Positions 1 to 9,808 are shown, counted from the first letter of the stretch. The stretch: DNA of 64,000 nt from an uncultured Prochlorococcus sp. (GCA_902538225.1 CACBEF010000002.1:1-64000), one strand, 5' to 3'. Made by a program: numbers and translations. The notes: generated by a model from the letters alone, not told the origin.

Positions 1-32
1 TAATAGACGTAGATATTGATTCTGATAATTAA
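1..32 (+). CDS. 3' tail of a CDS entering the window (…IDVDIDSDN*)
   Basis: Open frame from base 3 to TAA at 30-32; acidic C-terminus; too short to identify. Confidence 0.3.
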   Translation, partial: IDVDIDSDN

Positions 33-174
33 TAAGATTTTAAATTAAATTAAATATTACTAGACAGGCTTGAATACTAAAATATATTATTTCTTAGAAT
101 AATTTGGTTATTTTTTTAATTTAATATAAAGGATCTTTACTTTTAATATTTTAATTTGAATAATAAGAAGGTTT

Positions 175-654
175 TTATGAATCTAAAGCTACTTCGATAG
201 CTGCTATTAAGTTTTCGTTAAACGGTTTAACACCTGGCTTGAATCTTGCAATTACTTTGCTATCTTTCCCTATCAGAAACTTCTCGAAATTCCATTCAAC
301 ATCTCCTTCAGGTTCAACTTTGTTAAGAGTTGTGTATGGTTCTGTGGTGCTGCCTTTGGCATGAACTTTTTCGAAGATTTCAAACTTAACTCCATATTTT
401 GTTGTGCAAAAATCTTTTATTTCTGAAAGAGAGTCGGGTTCTTGTTTTCCGAAATCATTACAAGGGAATGCAAGTATTCTTAGGCCTTTGCTTGAATATA
501 AATCATGAAGCTTTTGAAGATCCTCATACTGAGCAGTATTTCCGCAATAACTAGCTACGTTAACAACTAAAATTACTTCCCCTGAATATTCACCTAGTTT
601 TAAGGACGATCCGTCTGCGGAAAGAACATTAGTATTTTGTACGTCAACTTGCAT
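175..654 (-). CDS. Glutathione peroxidase family protein
   Basis: VNVASYCGNTAQYEDLQKLH, FPCNDFGKQEP and WNFEKFLI motifs of the GPx family. Confidence 0.93.
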   Translation of the reverse strand: MQVDVQNTNVLSADGSSLKLGEYSGEVILVVNVASYCGNTAQYEDLQKLHDLYSSKGLRILAFPCNDFGKQEPDSLSEIKDFCTTKYGVKFEIFEKVHAKGSTTEPYTTLNKVEPEGDVEWNFEKFLIGKDSKVIARFKPGVKPFNENLIAAIEVALDS

Positions 655-800
655 GTCTAAAAAAAATCACCCTTTGAAGATAGCATTGTATAGACTTTAT
701 TGTGTTTAATTTATATGATGGTTTTGGTTATTTCTTTTATAAGTTTTAATTTTTCATTTATTTAAACCTTTATAATTAAAATTATTAATCAAATTTAAAT

Positions 801-1043
801 TTGGATCCTTTAGACCCTCTTACTGAAATTATTAATTCCGGTCAAGGTTTTTCACCTGCAATTGCTTTAGAAAGAATTATTTGGGCAATGATTGGGATCT
901 TTTTTTTAGGAGCAATTTCAAGATCAACAACTAATAGCATGCGAAGTCAAAATTGGTTTGGTAGAAATTTTTTATTTAGTTATTCTAAAGATAAAAAAAT
1001 TACAAAAGATACATCTTCACAACCTCCTGGTGATGACGAATAA
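801..1043 (+). CDS. Conserved cyanobacterial-type small membrane protein
   Basis: 80 aa ORF, TTG start, one TM segment; immediately upstream of purT. Confidence 0.6.
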   Translation: MDPLDPLTEIINSGQGFSPAIALERIIWAMIGIFFLGAISRSTTNSMRSQNWFGRNFLFSYSKDKKITKDTSSQPPGDDE

Positions 1044-1052
1044 GTTATATAG

Positions 1053-2228
1053 ATGAAGGAATCAATTTTTTCTAAAAAGAGAATTTTATTGCTTGGTAGT
1101 GGCGAGCTTGGAAAAGAATTAGTAATAGAATCCAAAAGATTAGGATTAGAAGTTATTGCAATTGATCGGTATGAAAAAGCACCTGCAATGCAAGTTGCTG
1201 ATTATTCAAGAGTAATTGATATGGGAGATAAAAATATTTTAAAAAATGTTATAAAAGAATTTAAGCCTGACTATGTTGTCCCAGAAATAGAGGCACTTTC
1301 AATTGAAGCCCTAAAAGAACTAGAGGATGAAGGATTCAATATTGTTCCCAACGCCAGAACTGTAGAAATTACAATGAATAGAGATAAAATTAGAGACTTA
1401 GCTTCTAAAGATTTAAAAATTAAAACTGCAAAGTTTGATTATATTTTTGAATTTGATGATTTAGAAAAAAAGTCAGATGAAATTGGATTCCCACTTTTGC
1501 TTAAGCCTTTAATGAGCTCTTCAGGAAAAGGGCAGAGTTTGGTTGAAACAAAAAATGATTTACAAAATGCTTGGAGACAGGCACAAGCAAATTCAAGAGG
1601 AAAGGTTAAAGGTGTAATTATTGAAGAATTTATTAATTTTGATTTTGAGTTTACTCTTCTAACTGTAAGAAAAGAAAATGGTGAAAATATTTTTTGTTTA
1701 CCAATTGGACATCTTCAATCTAATGGAGATTATCAATGTAGTTGGCAACCTTTAGAGATTAAGGAGTCCTTAATTATTGAAGCTAAGAAAATGACAAGTA
1801 GAATATTAAATAACCTTAATGGAGCTGGATTATACGGAGTAGAGTTTTTTATAAAAGGAAGTGAGGTTATATTTTCAGAATTATCTCCAAGACCACATGA
1901 CACTGGGATGGTTACATTAGTTAGTCAAAATATTAATGAATTTGAATTACATTTAAGGGCTTTTTTAAATTTACCAATACCGCATATAGATCTAATAGAA
2001 CCATCTGCAACCAGAGTTATACTCTCTAACCAAGAGTATCTAAATCCTATTTATAAGGGTCTTAATGAAGCATTAGAATTTGAAAAGACTAAAGTGCTCA
2101 TATTTGGTAAACCATTTTCCAGAAAAGGCAGAAGAATGGGTGTTGTTCTCTCATCAAATTCCGACATTAATTTGGCTAGAAAAAATGCAGATGAAGCTGC
2201 TCGTAAAATAAAAGTCAGTACTAGATAA
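1053..2228 (+). CDS. purT: Formate-dependent phosphoribosylglycinamide formyltransferase
   Basis: ATP-grasp protein; RILLLGSGELGKELVIESKRLG N-terminus, ELSPRPHDTGMVT motif. Confidence 0.95.
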   Translation: MKESIFSKKRILLLGSGELGKELVIESKRLGLEVIAIDRYEKAPAMQVADYSRVIDMGDKNILKNVIKEFKPDYVVPEIEALSIEALKELEDEGFNIVPNARTVEITMNRDKIRDLASKDLKIKTAKFDYIFEFDDLEKKSDEIGFPLLLKPLMSSSGKGQSLVETKNDLQNAWRQAQANSRGKVKGVIIEEFINFDFEFTLLTVRKENGENIFCLPIGHLQSNGDYQCSWQPLEIKESLIIEAKKMTSRILNNLNGAGLYGVEFFIKGSEVIFSELSPRPHDTGMVTLVSQNINEFELHLRAFLNLPIPHIDLIEPSATRVILSNQEYLNPIYKGLNEALEFEKTKVLIFGKPFSRKGRRMGVVLSSNSDINLARKNADEAARKIKVSTR

Positions 2229-2522
2229 ATGTTAAATAAAAATAACGAAAAAAATACTTATTTCCTTTGTTTTTGTTCTATGTCTCTCTGGGTATTATTT
2301 GAGTATGTTCTTTATTTCATAATGATAGAAAATTATAAAGGTTGGGATATAACTTTAAATTGGGATAATAAAGATTATCTCGAGGGGGATACTACTAAAA
2401 GTAATTTTTTTAATCAAAAGGAAAAATGGATTGGTGTTCACTTAAATGGTGAAAAGATCTTTGGTTCTTCTCTAAAAGAAATTAGGCATATTATTGATTA
2501 TCCTAGTTTGCATGCAAAGTAG
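2229..2522 (+). CDS. Hypothetical protein
   Basis: ORF directly after purT; true start may be the internal Met (MIENYKGWDITLNWD…). Confidence 0.5.
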   Translation: MLNKNNEKNTYFLCFCSMSLWVLFEYVLYFIMIENYKGWDITLNWDNKDYLEGDTTKSNFFNQKEKWIGVHLNGEKIFGSSLKEIRHIIDYPSLHAK

Positions 2523-2536
2523 GTTAAAAGATTTTT

Positions 2537-2698
2537 TTAATTATCCTGATTATTTTCATTATCTTCAATAAGTTCATTAGCAAGTTTTCTTAAATCTCCC
2601 TTAATCGAGACCCAAGTAAAGGCGATTATAAAAATTGAAGCAGATATTGCAACAGTGATTTTTTCGACAGGGGACATTCCAAGTGCAATAGCAAACAT
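2537..2698 (-). CDS. Small single-TM protein (MFAIALGMSPVEKITVAISASIFIIAFTWVSIKGDLRKLANELIEDNENNQDN)
   Basis: Manually read 53 aa ORF absent from the track; TM helix plus acidic tail. Confidence 0.55.
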   Translation of the reverse strand: MFAIALGMSPVEKITVAISASIFIIAFTWVSIKGDLRKLANELIEDNENNQDN

Positions 2699-2863
2699 TT
2701 CAAACCAAATACTAATTTTTTATTATATTGAATTTTTTTAAATAGGTAGAATCAATTTTTTTTTTGCAATGATATTTAATTATTTAAAATATAATAAATT
2801 AAATTCAAATTACTTATTTTATTTATTGTTTCTGATTTCAATTTTATTCAGTAAGATTAAATT

Positions 2864-3085
2864 ATGGAAAAAAAAAAGTGCCCCCAATGTAAAAATTTAA
2901 TTTTAAAAACTTCCCCAACATGTTTATATTGTGGTAGACCTAATAAATTTATAACTAAAGAATACGTAAATAAAAAGTGGAATAAAGATAATAATAAAAA
3001 TGTATTTGATTATATTTTTATTAATAAGTATGTTGTATTTATTTTATTTTTAATATTTACAATTGTTATTATTATGTATAGTTAA
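2864..3085 (+). CDS. Zinc-ribbon protein with C-terminal TM helix
   Basis: CPQCKNLI…TCLYCGRP double CxxC; hydrophobic C-terminus. Confidence 0.65.
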   Translation: MEKKKCPQCKNLILKTSPTCLYCGRPNKFITKEYVNKKWNKDNNKNVFDYIFINKYVVFILFLIFTIVIIMYS

Positions 3086-3099
3086 ATAACATCAATAAG

Positions 3100-5706
3100 T
3101 TACTCTATTATAGCATCTAATACTTCTTTAGTATTTGTTGATAGTTTATTTTTTTTAATCTGCTTTATTGTTTCTACCATATTACTTTTATAAGGTTCTG
3201 AATAATAATTGTATCTACTAAATACTTTCACAAAACGGGAAATTACGATTGGATTTAGTTTATCAAAGTCAATTATCTTTTTTGCAATATATTTATAACC
3301 AGAACCATCCATTGCATGAAAAGTACTATTTCTTGTTACGAAAGTATTTAATATAGCTCTTAAAGTGTTTGGTGATTTTGAATCAAAAAACTTATTTTCA
3401 AATAATTTTTCAATACTGTTTGTTTTTAAATCAATTTCTATAGATGCATTGAATGAGAACCAACTATCCAAAACGACACTATTATCTTTCCATTTATTGA
3501 AGAATTTCTTTGAAATAATTTTTCTTTCGGGACAATTAATCCTACTGAAAGAATTCAAAGCAGCTTTTGCTAGCGTCATCGAATTACTGTCGACATAATT
3601 AATTATTTTGCGTTTAATTTCCTCATCGTTACTGTGCAAGAGTAGTTTCCAAATAGTTTCGATTAGTGTTCTTTCATTTTTACCTTCTGGCCAAACTTTA
3701 TATAGACTTTTCTCTATTTCTTGGAGCTTAAAATATAATTCTTCTTTTAATTTGGTACCGAATAAATGATTTAATTCGTCAATAGTTTTATATATCTTTA
3801 AAGGGTCTATATTTTCAATCTCTGATTCAATTTCAGCAAATGTCGGAATTCTTAGTAATTCTGATAAAAGAGACAAATTTGTATCTTTATTTTTTATAAA
3901 TGCTATTAAAGTGCTTATTAATTTATTTTCAACTTTGTGATCTGGCTTTTCATCTAATCTGCACAAAATGATTTTTTTTAATAATTCTCTTACAGTATTA
4001 GATAGTGTAAAAAAATCTTTTTCATATTTTAAGATTAAAAATTTTTCATCCAAGGTAGTGTCAGATTCCCACTCAACTGGTGAAGAGAATTCGCGAAAAT
4101 AAGTTACAAAAGGGATTTGGAGGGGAGATCTAACATTCCTAAAAATAAATTCTTGTTTTTTTGTTTTTAAAACAACTGTTTTTTCTATTGTTTTATTGTC
4201 TCCGAAAAATATAGCCAGATTTATAGGAATTATTAGAGGTAAATGATTATATGGGTTCTTCTTTATTGGATTACTTTGAGAGGCTTGAATTGTGAGTTTT
4301 TCGTCTGTTTGATCCCAGATTCTCTTAAATTTAACTTTAGGTGTGCCATTTTGCTTGTACCAGACTTTAAATTCTTCAGGTTCAATTTCTTTATTATGCT
4401 CTAAAATTTTATCGACAAATTGGTCTATTGTTGCTGCCTTTCCATCATATGTTGAGATGTAATTACTAAATCCTTTATAGAAATTTTCATCTTTTACAAG
4501 CTTGTTAAGCATTCTAATTATTTCTGATCCTTTTTCGTATATCGTGGTCGTGTAGAAATTGTCTATTTCTTGATATCTTTCTGGCATTACAGGATGCGAT
4601 GTTGGACCAGAATCCTCTCTAAATTGATTTCTTCTAAGAAATTTTGCATCCTCAAGTCTCTTGATTTCATGATTATGAAGGTCTGCTGTGAACTGTTGAT
4701 CTCTGAAAACTGTTAAACCCTCTTTAAGGGATAATTGAAACCAATCCCTACAAGTCACTCTATTACCTGTCCAATTATGGAAGTATTCATGGGCGATCAC
4801 ACCCTCTATTCTCTCTAATTCCTCATCAGTTGTCGTTTCAGAATTAGCGAGTATTAGTTTTGAGTTGAAAATATTGAGACTTTTATTTTCCATTGCTCCC
4901 ATATTAAAGTGCCTGATTGCAACTATATTGAACAATGACAAATCGTATTCAAGGTTATATTTATCTTCGTCCCATCTCATAGATTTCTGTAAGGAACTTA
5001 TTGCATGTTGGACATATTTTTCATCACCATACTCAACATAAATATTTATTTTTACTTTTTTATTCGATTTTGTTATGAAATTATCTTTTACACAGTTAAG
5101 TTTACCCGCTACCAATGCAAATAGATATGAGGGTTTTGGATATGGGTCTTCCCAAATTATTTCATGTCGATTATTTGTAAGATCATTTTCTTTTACGATG
5201 TTTCCATTTGATAGTAAAACGGGATAATCATTCTTGTCGGCCTCAATTCTCACAGTGTATTTGCTAAGAATATCAGGCCTATCAGAGTGAAAACTTATTC
5301 TTCTAAATCCCTCTGCTTCACATTGCGTAGTTATAATTCCATTACTCTCATACATTCCTAAAAGGGATGTATTTTCCTTTGGTTTAATTATTCCTTCTAT
5401 TTTTAATAAAAAATTATCTTTATTTATATTTTTAATATTTAAGTTATTTTTTTGCTGTTTGTAGTATTCCTCTTCTAATAATGAGTCATCTATAAATATT
5501 TTTTTTATTAATATATCCTTACCATCAAGAATTAGATTTCTGGTTTTCTTATTTTTTTTTACCAATTTTAGTTTGGTCGAAACATTTACAGCATTTTTCT
5601 TAATTACGAAGTCCAAAAAGATTTCTGGAATTTCATAATCAAAAACTTTGTAATCTTTAAGTTTTACATATCTTGAAATACTTTTTTGGTTTATTGGATT
5701 GTTCAT
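3100..5706 (-). CDS. pepN: Aminopeptidase N (M1 family)
   Basis: MGAMENKSLNIF and HEYFHNWTGNRVTCRDWFQLSLKEGLTVF (HEXXH…E) motifs; 868 aa. Confidence 0.96.
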   Translation of the reverse strand: MNNPINQKSISRYVKLKDYKVFDYEIPEIFLDFVIKKNAVNVSTKLKLVKKNKKTRNLILDGKDILIKKIFIDDSLLEEEYYKQQKNNLNIKNINKDNFLLKIEGIIKPKENTSLLGMYESNGIITTQCEAEGFRRISFHSDRPDILSKYTVRIEADKNDYPVLLSNGNIVKENDLTNNRHEIIWEDPYPKPSYLFALVAGKLNCVKDNFITKSNKKVKINIYVEYGDEKYVQHAISSLQKSMRWDEDKYNLEYDLSLFNIVAIRHFNMGAMENKSLNIFNSKLILANSETTTDEELERIEGVIAHEYFHNWTGNRVTCRDWFQLSLKEGLTVFRDQQFTADLHNHEIKRLEDAKFLRRNQFREDSGPTSHPVMPERYQEIDNFYTTTIYEKGSEIIRMLNKLVKDENFYKGFSNYISTYDGKAATIDQFVDKILEHNKEIEPEEFKVWYKQNGTPKVKFKRIWDQTDEKLTIQASQSNPIKKNPYNHLPLIIPINLAIFFGDNKTIEKTVVLKTKKQEFIFRNVRSPLQIPFVTYFREFSSPVEWESDTTLDEKFLILKYEKDFFTLSNTVRELLKKIILCRLDEKPDHKVENKLISTLIAFIKNKDTNLSLLSELLRIPTFAEIESEIENIDPLKIYKTIDELNHLFGTKLKEELYFKLQEIEKSLYKVWPEGKNERTLIETIWKLLLHSNDEEIKRKIINYVDSNSMTLAKAALNSFSRINCPERKIISKKFFNKWKDNSVVLDSWFSFNASIEIDLKTNSIEKLFENKFFDSKSPNTLRAILNTFVTRNSTFHAMDGSGYKYIAKKIIDFDKLNPIVISRFVKVFSRYNYYSEPYKSNMVETIKQIKKNKLSTNTKEVLDAIIE

Positions 5707-5756
5707 CTTTACAAAGAAGTTCGGAAATTAAAAAATCTAGAATATTTATTTTGAAA

Positions 5757-6122
5757 TTATAAGTTAGAACTTTTACCTTCTGATTGACAGTTATGTGCTT
5801 TAACTTTTCCTGAAGGAAGTAATTCGTATAAAGAAGGATTATTAATATCAGGCGATCCGTCCTTATTAAATTGGTACCTCCAATCCCATTTTTTATCTGT
5901 AAAGGAAATATAATCTTTTCTTAGAGAATATGGAAGCATAAGCTTTTTTTTATTCCAATTAATATTTATAAATGCTCCTGGCTTTAACTCAGATATCTTT
6001 TCTACTATGGAAAAGTCACCATTAATATTATTTCTCATCACAAGATTAAGATTTGAATTTTCACATACATAGCTACTATTTAAAGCTAATAAAAGTATTG
6101 AGGGAATAAAAAATGAATGAAT
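5757..6122 (-). CDS. Hypothetical secreted protein; possible ATT start extends the track ORF (5757..6041) by a signal peptide
   Basis: In-frame upstream (I)HSFFIPSILLLALNSSYVCENSNLNL reads as a signal peptide; AAAGGAG 8 nt before ATT. Confidence 0.5.
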   Translation of the reverse strand: MHSFFIPSILLLALNSSYVCENSNLNLVMRNNINGDFSIVEKISELKPGAFININWNKKKLMLPYSLRKDYISFTDKKWDWRYQFNKDGSPDINNPSLYELLPSGKVKAHNCQSEGKSSNL

Positions 6123-6193
6123 TTTTTGAGCTCCTTTTAAAGTAGATTTACTTTCAGGCTAAATGATTTAATTAAAGATCTTTTTGAATCCAT

Positions 6194-6916
6194 TTAAATC
6201 ATAATAGATTGCATACTCTTTAGATCTACAAGATTACAATTTAATTCCTTTTCATAATCCTGAACTGAAATAAAATTATTTAAAAAACCTGAATATTTTG
6301 CATCTCCGCCTATGGTGCTTGAAAGTATATATTTTGGATTGAATTTGTTAATCAATTTAGGGATTACATCAGCACCTTTTACAAAAGAACCTACTAGGGG
6401 TAATTCTAAATTTTTTGTAGGAGTAATGACTGCATCAAGACGTTGATTGTTTAAATTTTCATCAAGAAATCCATGAGGTTCTATATAAAACCCATTATCT
6501 TGATCGTCTTTAACAATATATCCGTTTTCTATTTGTGGTACTGGAGCCCCAGCTGTGGCTTCAAAACTTAAATTAAAATGGTTTGTCTTTTCAGTTGGAT
6601 TAAGCACTTTAATTGAACTAAAACCAATTTTTTTTAATGTTTCAACAGCACTTTTAGGGCAAATTATAGGAATATCCTTTCTGAACATTTCTAATGTTGG
6701 AACATGACAGTGGTCAGGTAATCCTTGAGTTAACAAAATAATATCTATTTTTTTATCTATTGAAATTTCTTCTTCTAATGATCCTTTAAAAAACCACTCA
6801 CCTGGAGGAAATATTAAATCTCCTTTGAGCCAAGGATCAATAATTAAATTGGTTTTTTTAAATTTTATAAGCCAACCATTTGAACCAAGGTAGGTCGCTT
6901 CAAAAGTCATTATCAA
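6194..6916 (-). CDS. Metallo-beta-lactamase-fold protein
   Basis: MBL-type N-terminus (ATYLGSNGWLIKF…LIIDPWL) and LLTQGLPDHCH at the position of the HxHxDH motif. Confidence 0.75.
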   Translation of the reverse strand: MIMTFEATYLGSNGWLIKFKKTNLIIDPWLKGDLIFPPGEWFFKGSLEEEISIDKKIDIILLTQGLPDHCHVPTLEMFRKDIPIICPKSAVETLKKIGFSSIKVLNPTEKTNHFNLSFEATAGAPVPQIENGYIVKDDQDNGFYIEPHGFLDENLNNQRLDAVITPTKNLELPLVGSFVKGADVIPKLINKFNPKYILSSTIGGDAKYSGFLNNFISVQDYEKELNCNLVDLKSMQSIMI

Positions 6917-6976
6917 TTTATTGTTTTATTAGACTATAAAGTAATTTTGGCTTTATCGAGAAATTACTAATTTAGA

Positions 6977-7279
6977 TTAGTTTGCTTCATTTAAGATTTG
7001 AAATGACTTTCTTTTTAGATTAAATATTAAAACTTGATTATCTTTATAACTAATCTCAAAGTTTTCTTTTTCTAGCATTTGTATTGGTATTAGAGCTAAT
7101 CCTCCTGTTCCTGAAAATATGATTGGCATGGTGCTATTTTTAGTCCCATTCATTTTTTGCAAGTCAATAGCTTGAGAAACTATTTTTCTTGCTTTATCAA
7201 ATCCGTAGTCTTCTATTAATTCAGGCCATAAAAAGTTAACTAATTCATATTTCGAAAACTCAATTTGTACTGTTTTCAT
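6977..7279 (-). CDS. Conserved hypothetical protein
   Basis: 100 aa ORF without antisense competitor. Confidence 0.55.
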   Translation of the reverse strand: MKTVQIEFSKYELVNFLWPELIEDYGFDKARKIVSQAIDLQKMNGTKNSTMPIIFSGTGGLALIPIQMLEKENFEISYKDNQVLIFNLKRKSFQILNEAN

Positions 7280-7324
7280 TAAAAAATAATAGATATATAG
7301 TGATTAATTAATTACGATATTTAC

Positions 7325-7510
7325 TTAATTACTATTTTTAAACCTATCCATTACTAGTTGCAACATATCCACTACATCACCATCAGTTAAATTTAAATCC
7401 TTCTTTAAATCATTGCAAGTTAAATTCATTTCAAGTGCTGCTTCAGCCATATGATTAACTTTTTGGTTATCACCGCCTAATGAAATAAAGGGATTGAAGT
7501 TTTCTATCAT
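7325..7510 (-). CDS. Conserved hypothetical protein
   Basis: 61 aa ORF. Confidence 0.5.
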   Translation of the reverse strand: MIENFNPFISLGGDNQKVNHMAEAALEMNLTCNDLKKDLNLTDGDVVDMLQLVMDRFKNSN

Positions 7511-7617
7511 TTAATACTTGTTGTTACCACCTAGTTCTAGCTAAGAAATAATTAATTATCATTTATTGATACAGAAGCTTATAAATATGTTATTTAATAT
7601 TTAGAAAGTTTTTATTT

Positions 7618-7998
7618 TTAAACTAGGGATATTGATATACCTTTTGATATTAATGCGAATCTTCTGGCTCTAACTAGTAAAGGAAATATTAAATTTGTTC
7701 GCTTATTTGATTTAAAAACTCTAGAAAGTAATAAAAGTAAACTACTTGAGGGATTATTTATCTGCTTGCAAATAGTATTAATTGCATCTGCCCCATGAAA
7801 GATCTTTTCATCTTTTAGGAGAATAGCTCCTTTATCTAGGTCATAACCTTTATCTAGAAGGGATTTAATTAGAGTTAAATTTTTACGACCATCAAGAATT
7901 TTAATATTATTTAACTTGCTTTTGATCTCAAGGAGCTCAGCAAAATGATTGCAGAATGGGCATTCTCCATCATAAATAAAGGTATAGTTGGAAGTCAT
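7618..7998 (-). CDS. DCC-family thiol-disulfide oxidoreductase-like protein (DUF393)
   Basis: FIYDGECPFCNHFAELLE motif. Confidence 0.88.
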   Translation of the reverse strand: MTSNYTFIYDGECPFCNHFAELLEIKSKLNNIKILDGRKNLTLIKSLLDKGYDLDKGAILLKDEKIFHGADAINTICKQINNPSSSLLLLLSRVFKSNKRTNLIFPLLVRARRFALISKGISISLV

Positions 7999-8199
7999 TA
8001 GAAAAAAACAGTTATGATGGTCTTAAAGTGCACCATCAAAATAATAATGCATTGATAATAAAACAAATAATAAAATTTATGTGGATTTTTTATAAAGGGA
8101 TAGTTAAAGGATTCTAATAATTACGAAGAAATGTCTCAATATAGGTATATTTTTCATAAAAATCTGTATGCTAACTCGGAGATATTATGTTTTAAAATC

Positions 8200-8337
8200 A
8201 TGAATTTATTAGCTTCTTTTGCTTTAGGTGGTTTCAATCCATGGGCAGCAGGCTTTGGAATTGGTTCTTTAGTCCTTTTTGGTCTTGTTGGTCTTGTGGC
8301 GGGTCCAAACCTAAAGAATTTTGACCCTGATGCATAA
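8200..8337 (+). CDS. Small membrane protein (MNLLASFALGGFNPWAAGFGIGSLVLFGLVGLVAGPNLKNFDPDA)
   Basis: Internal ATG of track ORF 8131..8337 gives a compact hydrophobic protein; terminator follows. Confidence 0.55.
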   Translation: MNLLASFALGGFNPWAAGFGIGSLVLFGLVGLVAGPNLKNFDPDA

Positions 8338-8361
8338 ATCATCATATTTAATATAGATTTT

Positions 8362-8387
8362 AAAAGACTCATTTGAGTCTTTTTTTA
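8362..8387 (+). terminator. Rho-independent terminator
   Basis: AAAAGACTC-ATTT-GAGTCTTTT stem followed by T-run. Confidence 0.8.
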
Positions 8388-8442
8388 TGCGGTTTTTAAA
8401 ATTTATTTTTAGAATAAATTTTAGTTATATTCCGCTAAAGAA

Positions 8443-8712
8443 ATGTTGTTAAATCCGTTTTATCCATTTACTTTTTTAAAAATCTCTTCTCTTAAAGCTA
8501 CTATTGTTTTTTTATCAATACTTTTAATTAAATCAAACTTGCTTAGATTAAAAGGGGGACTAATAGGAGGTCTTTTTGCCTTGATACTCATATCGGGGAT
8601 TTTTGCCTCTAGTACAATAGCTTTAGGATCCTTAGCTTATGCCTATCGATTAAGGAAGAAATCTAATTCTGATGATAATCAAATGCAAGATTTAGAAACT
8701 GTTAATGTTTAA
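8443..8712 (+). CDS. Hypothetical membrane protein
   Basis: 89 aa ORF with two hydrophobic segments. Confidence 0.5.
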   Translation: MLLNPFYPFTFLKISSLKATIVFLSILLIKSNLLRLKGGLIGGLFALILISGIFASSTIALGSLAYAYRLRKKSNSDDNQMQDLETVNV

Positions 8713-8744
8713 GATATTTTGTGAATCAAATTCAGTTAGATAAC

Positions 8745-8861
8745 CTAAAAAGGAGTTCCAGGTACAAAATGCAAGACTAAAAATCCAAAACCGGCAGCAA
8801 AAACTATTGATACTGCTATGATTAGAAGGCCCGATGCCATCCCCCCTTCGTTAAACGCCAT
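8745..8861 (-). CDS. Very small single-TM protein (MAFNEGGMASGLLIIAVSIVFAAGFGFLVLHFVPGTPF)
   Basis: Manually read 38 aa ORF; size and layout like small photosynthetic complex subunits. Confidence 0.55.
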   Translation of the reverse strand: MAFNEGGMASGLLIIAVSIVFAAGFGFLVLHFVPGTPF

Positions 8862-8931
8862 TTAGTTAGTTATTTTTAAATTAATAATAGAACATATTTG
8901 TTCGCAGGTAATAGTTCTAATTACTCATATA

Positions 8932-9111
8932 TCATCCAAATTTATTATTAATGGTGAATAAAAGTAAAAAGATGGAAGTTAATGAGATTATAAAACCAAA
9001 TATTATTAATGGTTTAGACTTGACGTTTTCTTCTTTCTTAAGCTTATTTTTTGAAGAAGGAGAATTTTTATCTTTTTTTTTATAAATAAGATTGGAAAAA
9101 GGTTTAATCAC
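8932..9111 (-). CDS. Small Lys-rich single-TM protein (GTG start)
   Basis: Manually read 59 aa: MIKPFSNLIYKKKDKNSPSSKNKLKKEENVKSKPLIIFGFIISLTSIFLLLFTINNKFG. Confidence 0.4.
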   Translation of the reverse strand: MIKPFSNLIYKKKDKNSPSSKNKLKKEENVKSKPLIIFGFIISLTSIFLLLFTINNKFG

Positions 9112-9134
9112 GATAAATATTAGATTTAAGATAA

Positions 9135-9452
9135 TTACCCTAAAGTTTTGAACAAATCTTTATGGTAATCAACAATATTTTGACAACTTATTACAGGTGT
9201 AAATTCCATATGAATGCCAAATTTGGCTCTCCATGGAGCAAAATGCTCGAAAATTTCTTTATCACTCTCTGCCTTACATAAACAAACTACTCTACCCTCT
9301 CCTGGAGCATGAACTCTAAATAACATCTCAAATTTATCTGTTTTATCTGATTTTGCAATTTCACCGTTTTCCCATGCTTCTACAAATAATTGATAAGCTT
9401 TCACTTGATTCTCAATATCTGGGAATTGGCAGTCAGCAAGAAATAATTGCAT
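9135..9452 (-). CDS. DUF3303-like protein
   Basis: MQLFLADCQF…GEGRVVCLCKAESDKEIFEHFAPWRAKFGI pattern. Confidence 0.7.
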   Translation of the reverse strand: MQLFLADCQFPDIENQVKAYQLFVEAWENGEIAKSDKTDKFEMLFRVHAPGEGRVVCLCKAESDKEIFEHFAPWRAKFGIHMEFTPVISCQNIVDYHKDLFKTLG

Positions 9453-9544
9453 TGGAGTATTCTTAAGGGTTTACTCATTATCCCTCAAATATTTATTTAT
9501 TAATGGGACTGTTTGAATTTGAAGATCAGAAAAAGAATATTTTC

Positions 9545-9694
9545 CTAAATAAAGTGAGAAGAGAGAGTCTCAAGGAATTTTCCAATATCTTTTTTATATA
9601 AACTATCTGTGATTTTTAAAGAGAATAATTCATAATCATTTATATCTTTTTTTTTATCAAAATATATATTTCCCTTTAATGAAATATTTTTCAT
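9545..9694 (-). CDS. Hypothetical small ORF
   Basis: Manually read 49 aa: MKNISLKGNIYFDKKKDINDYELFSLKITDSLYKKDIGKFLETLSSHFI. Confidence 0.3.
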   Translation of the reverse strand: MKNISLKGNIYFDKKKDINDYELFSLKITDSLYKKDIGKFLETLSSHFI

Positions 9695-9808
9695 GATTTT
9701 ATTGATTACTATTTAAAATTTAAACAAATATAAATAAAAGACAAATTTCTTTACATTATGTTTTTTATGAGAGAAATTTCTAAGGCTAATAAATAATAAT
9801 TAATTTAT

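Noticed and set aside
3365-3598. Plus-strand ORF inside pepN
   Set aside because: Antisense to a clear 868 aa aminopeptidase; composition is a shadow frame.
8154-8372. Minus-strand ORF across the small membrane gene and terminator
   Set aside because: Overlaps the better plus-strand ORF and its terminator; low-complexity shadow frame.
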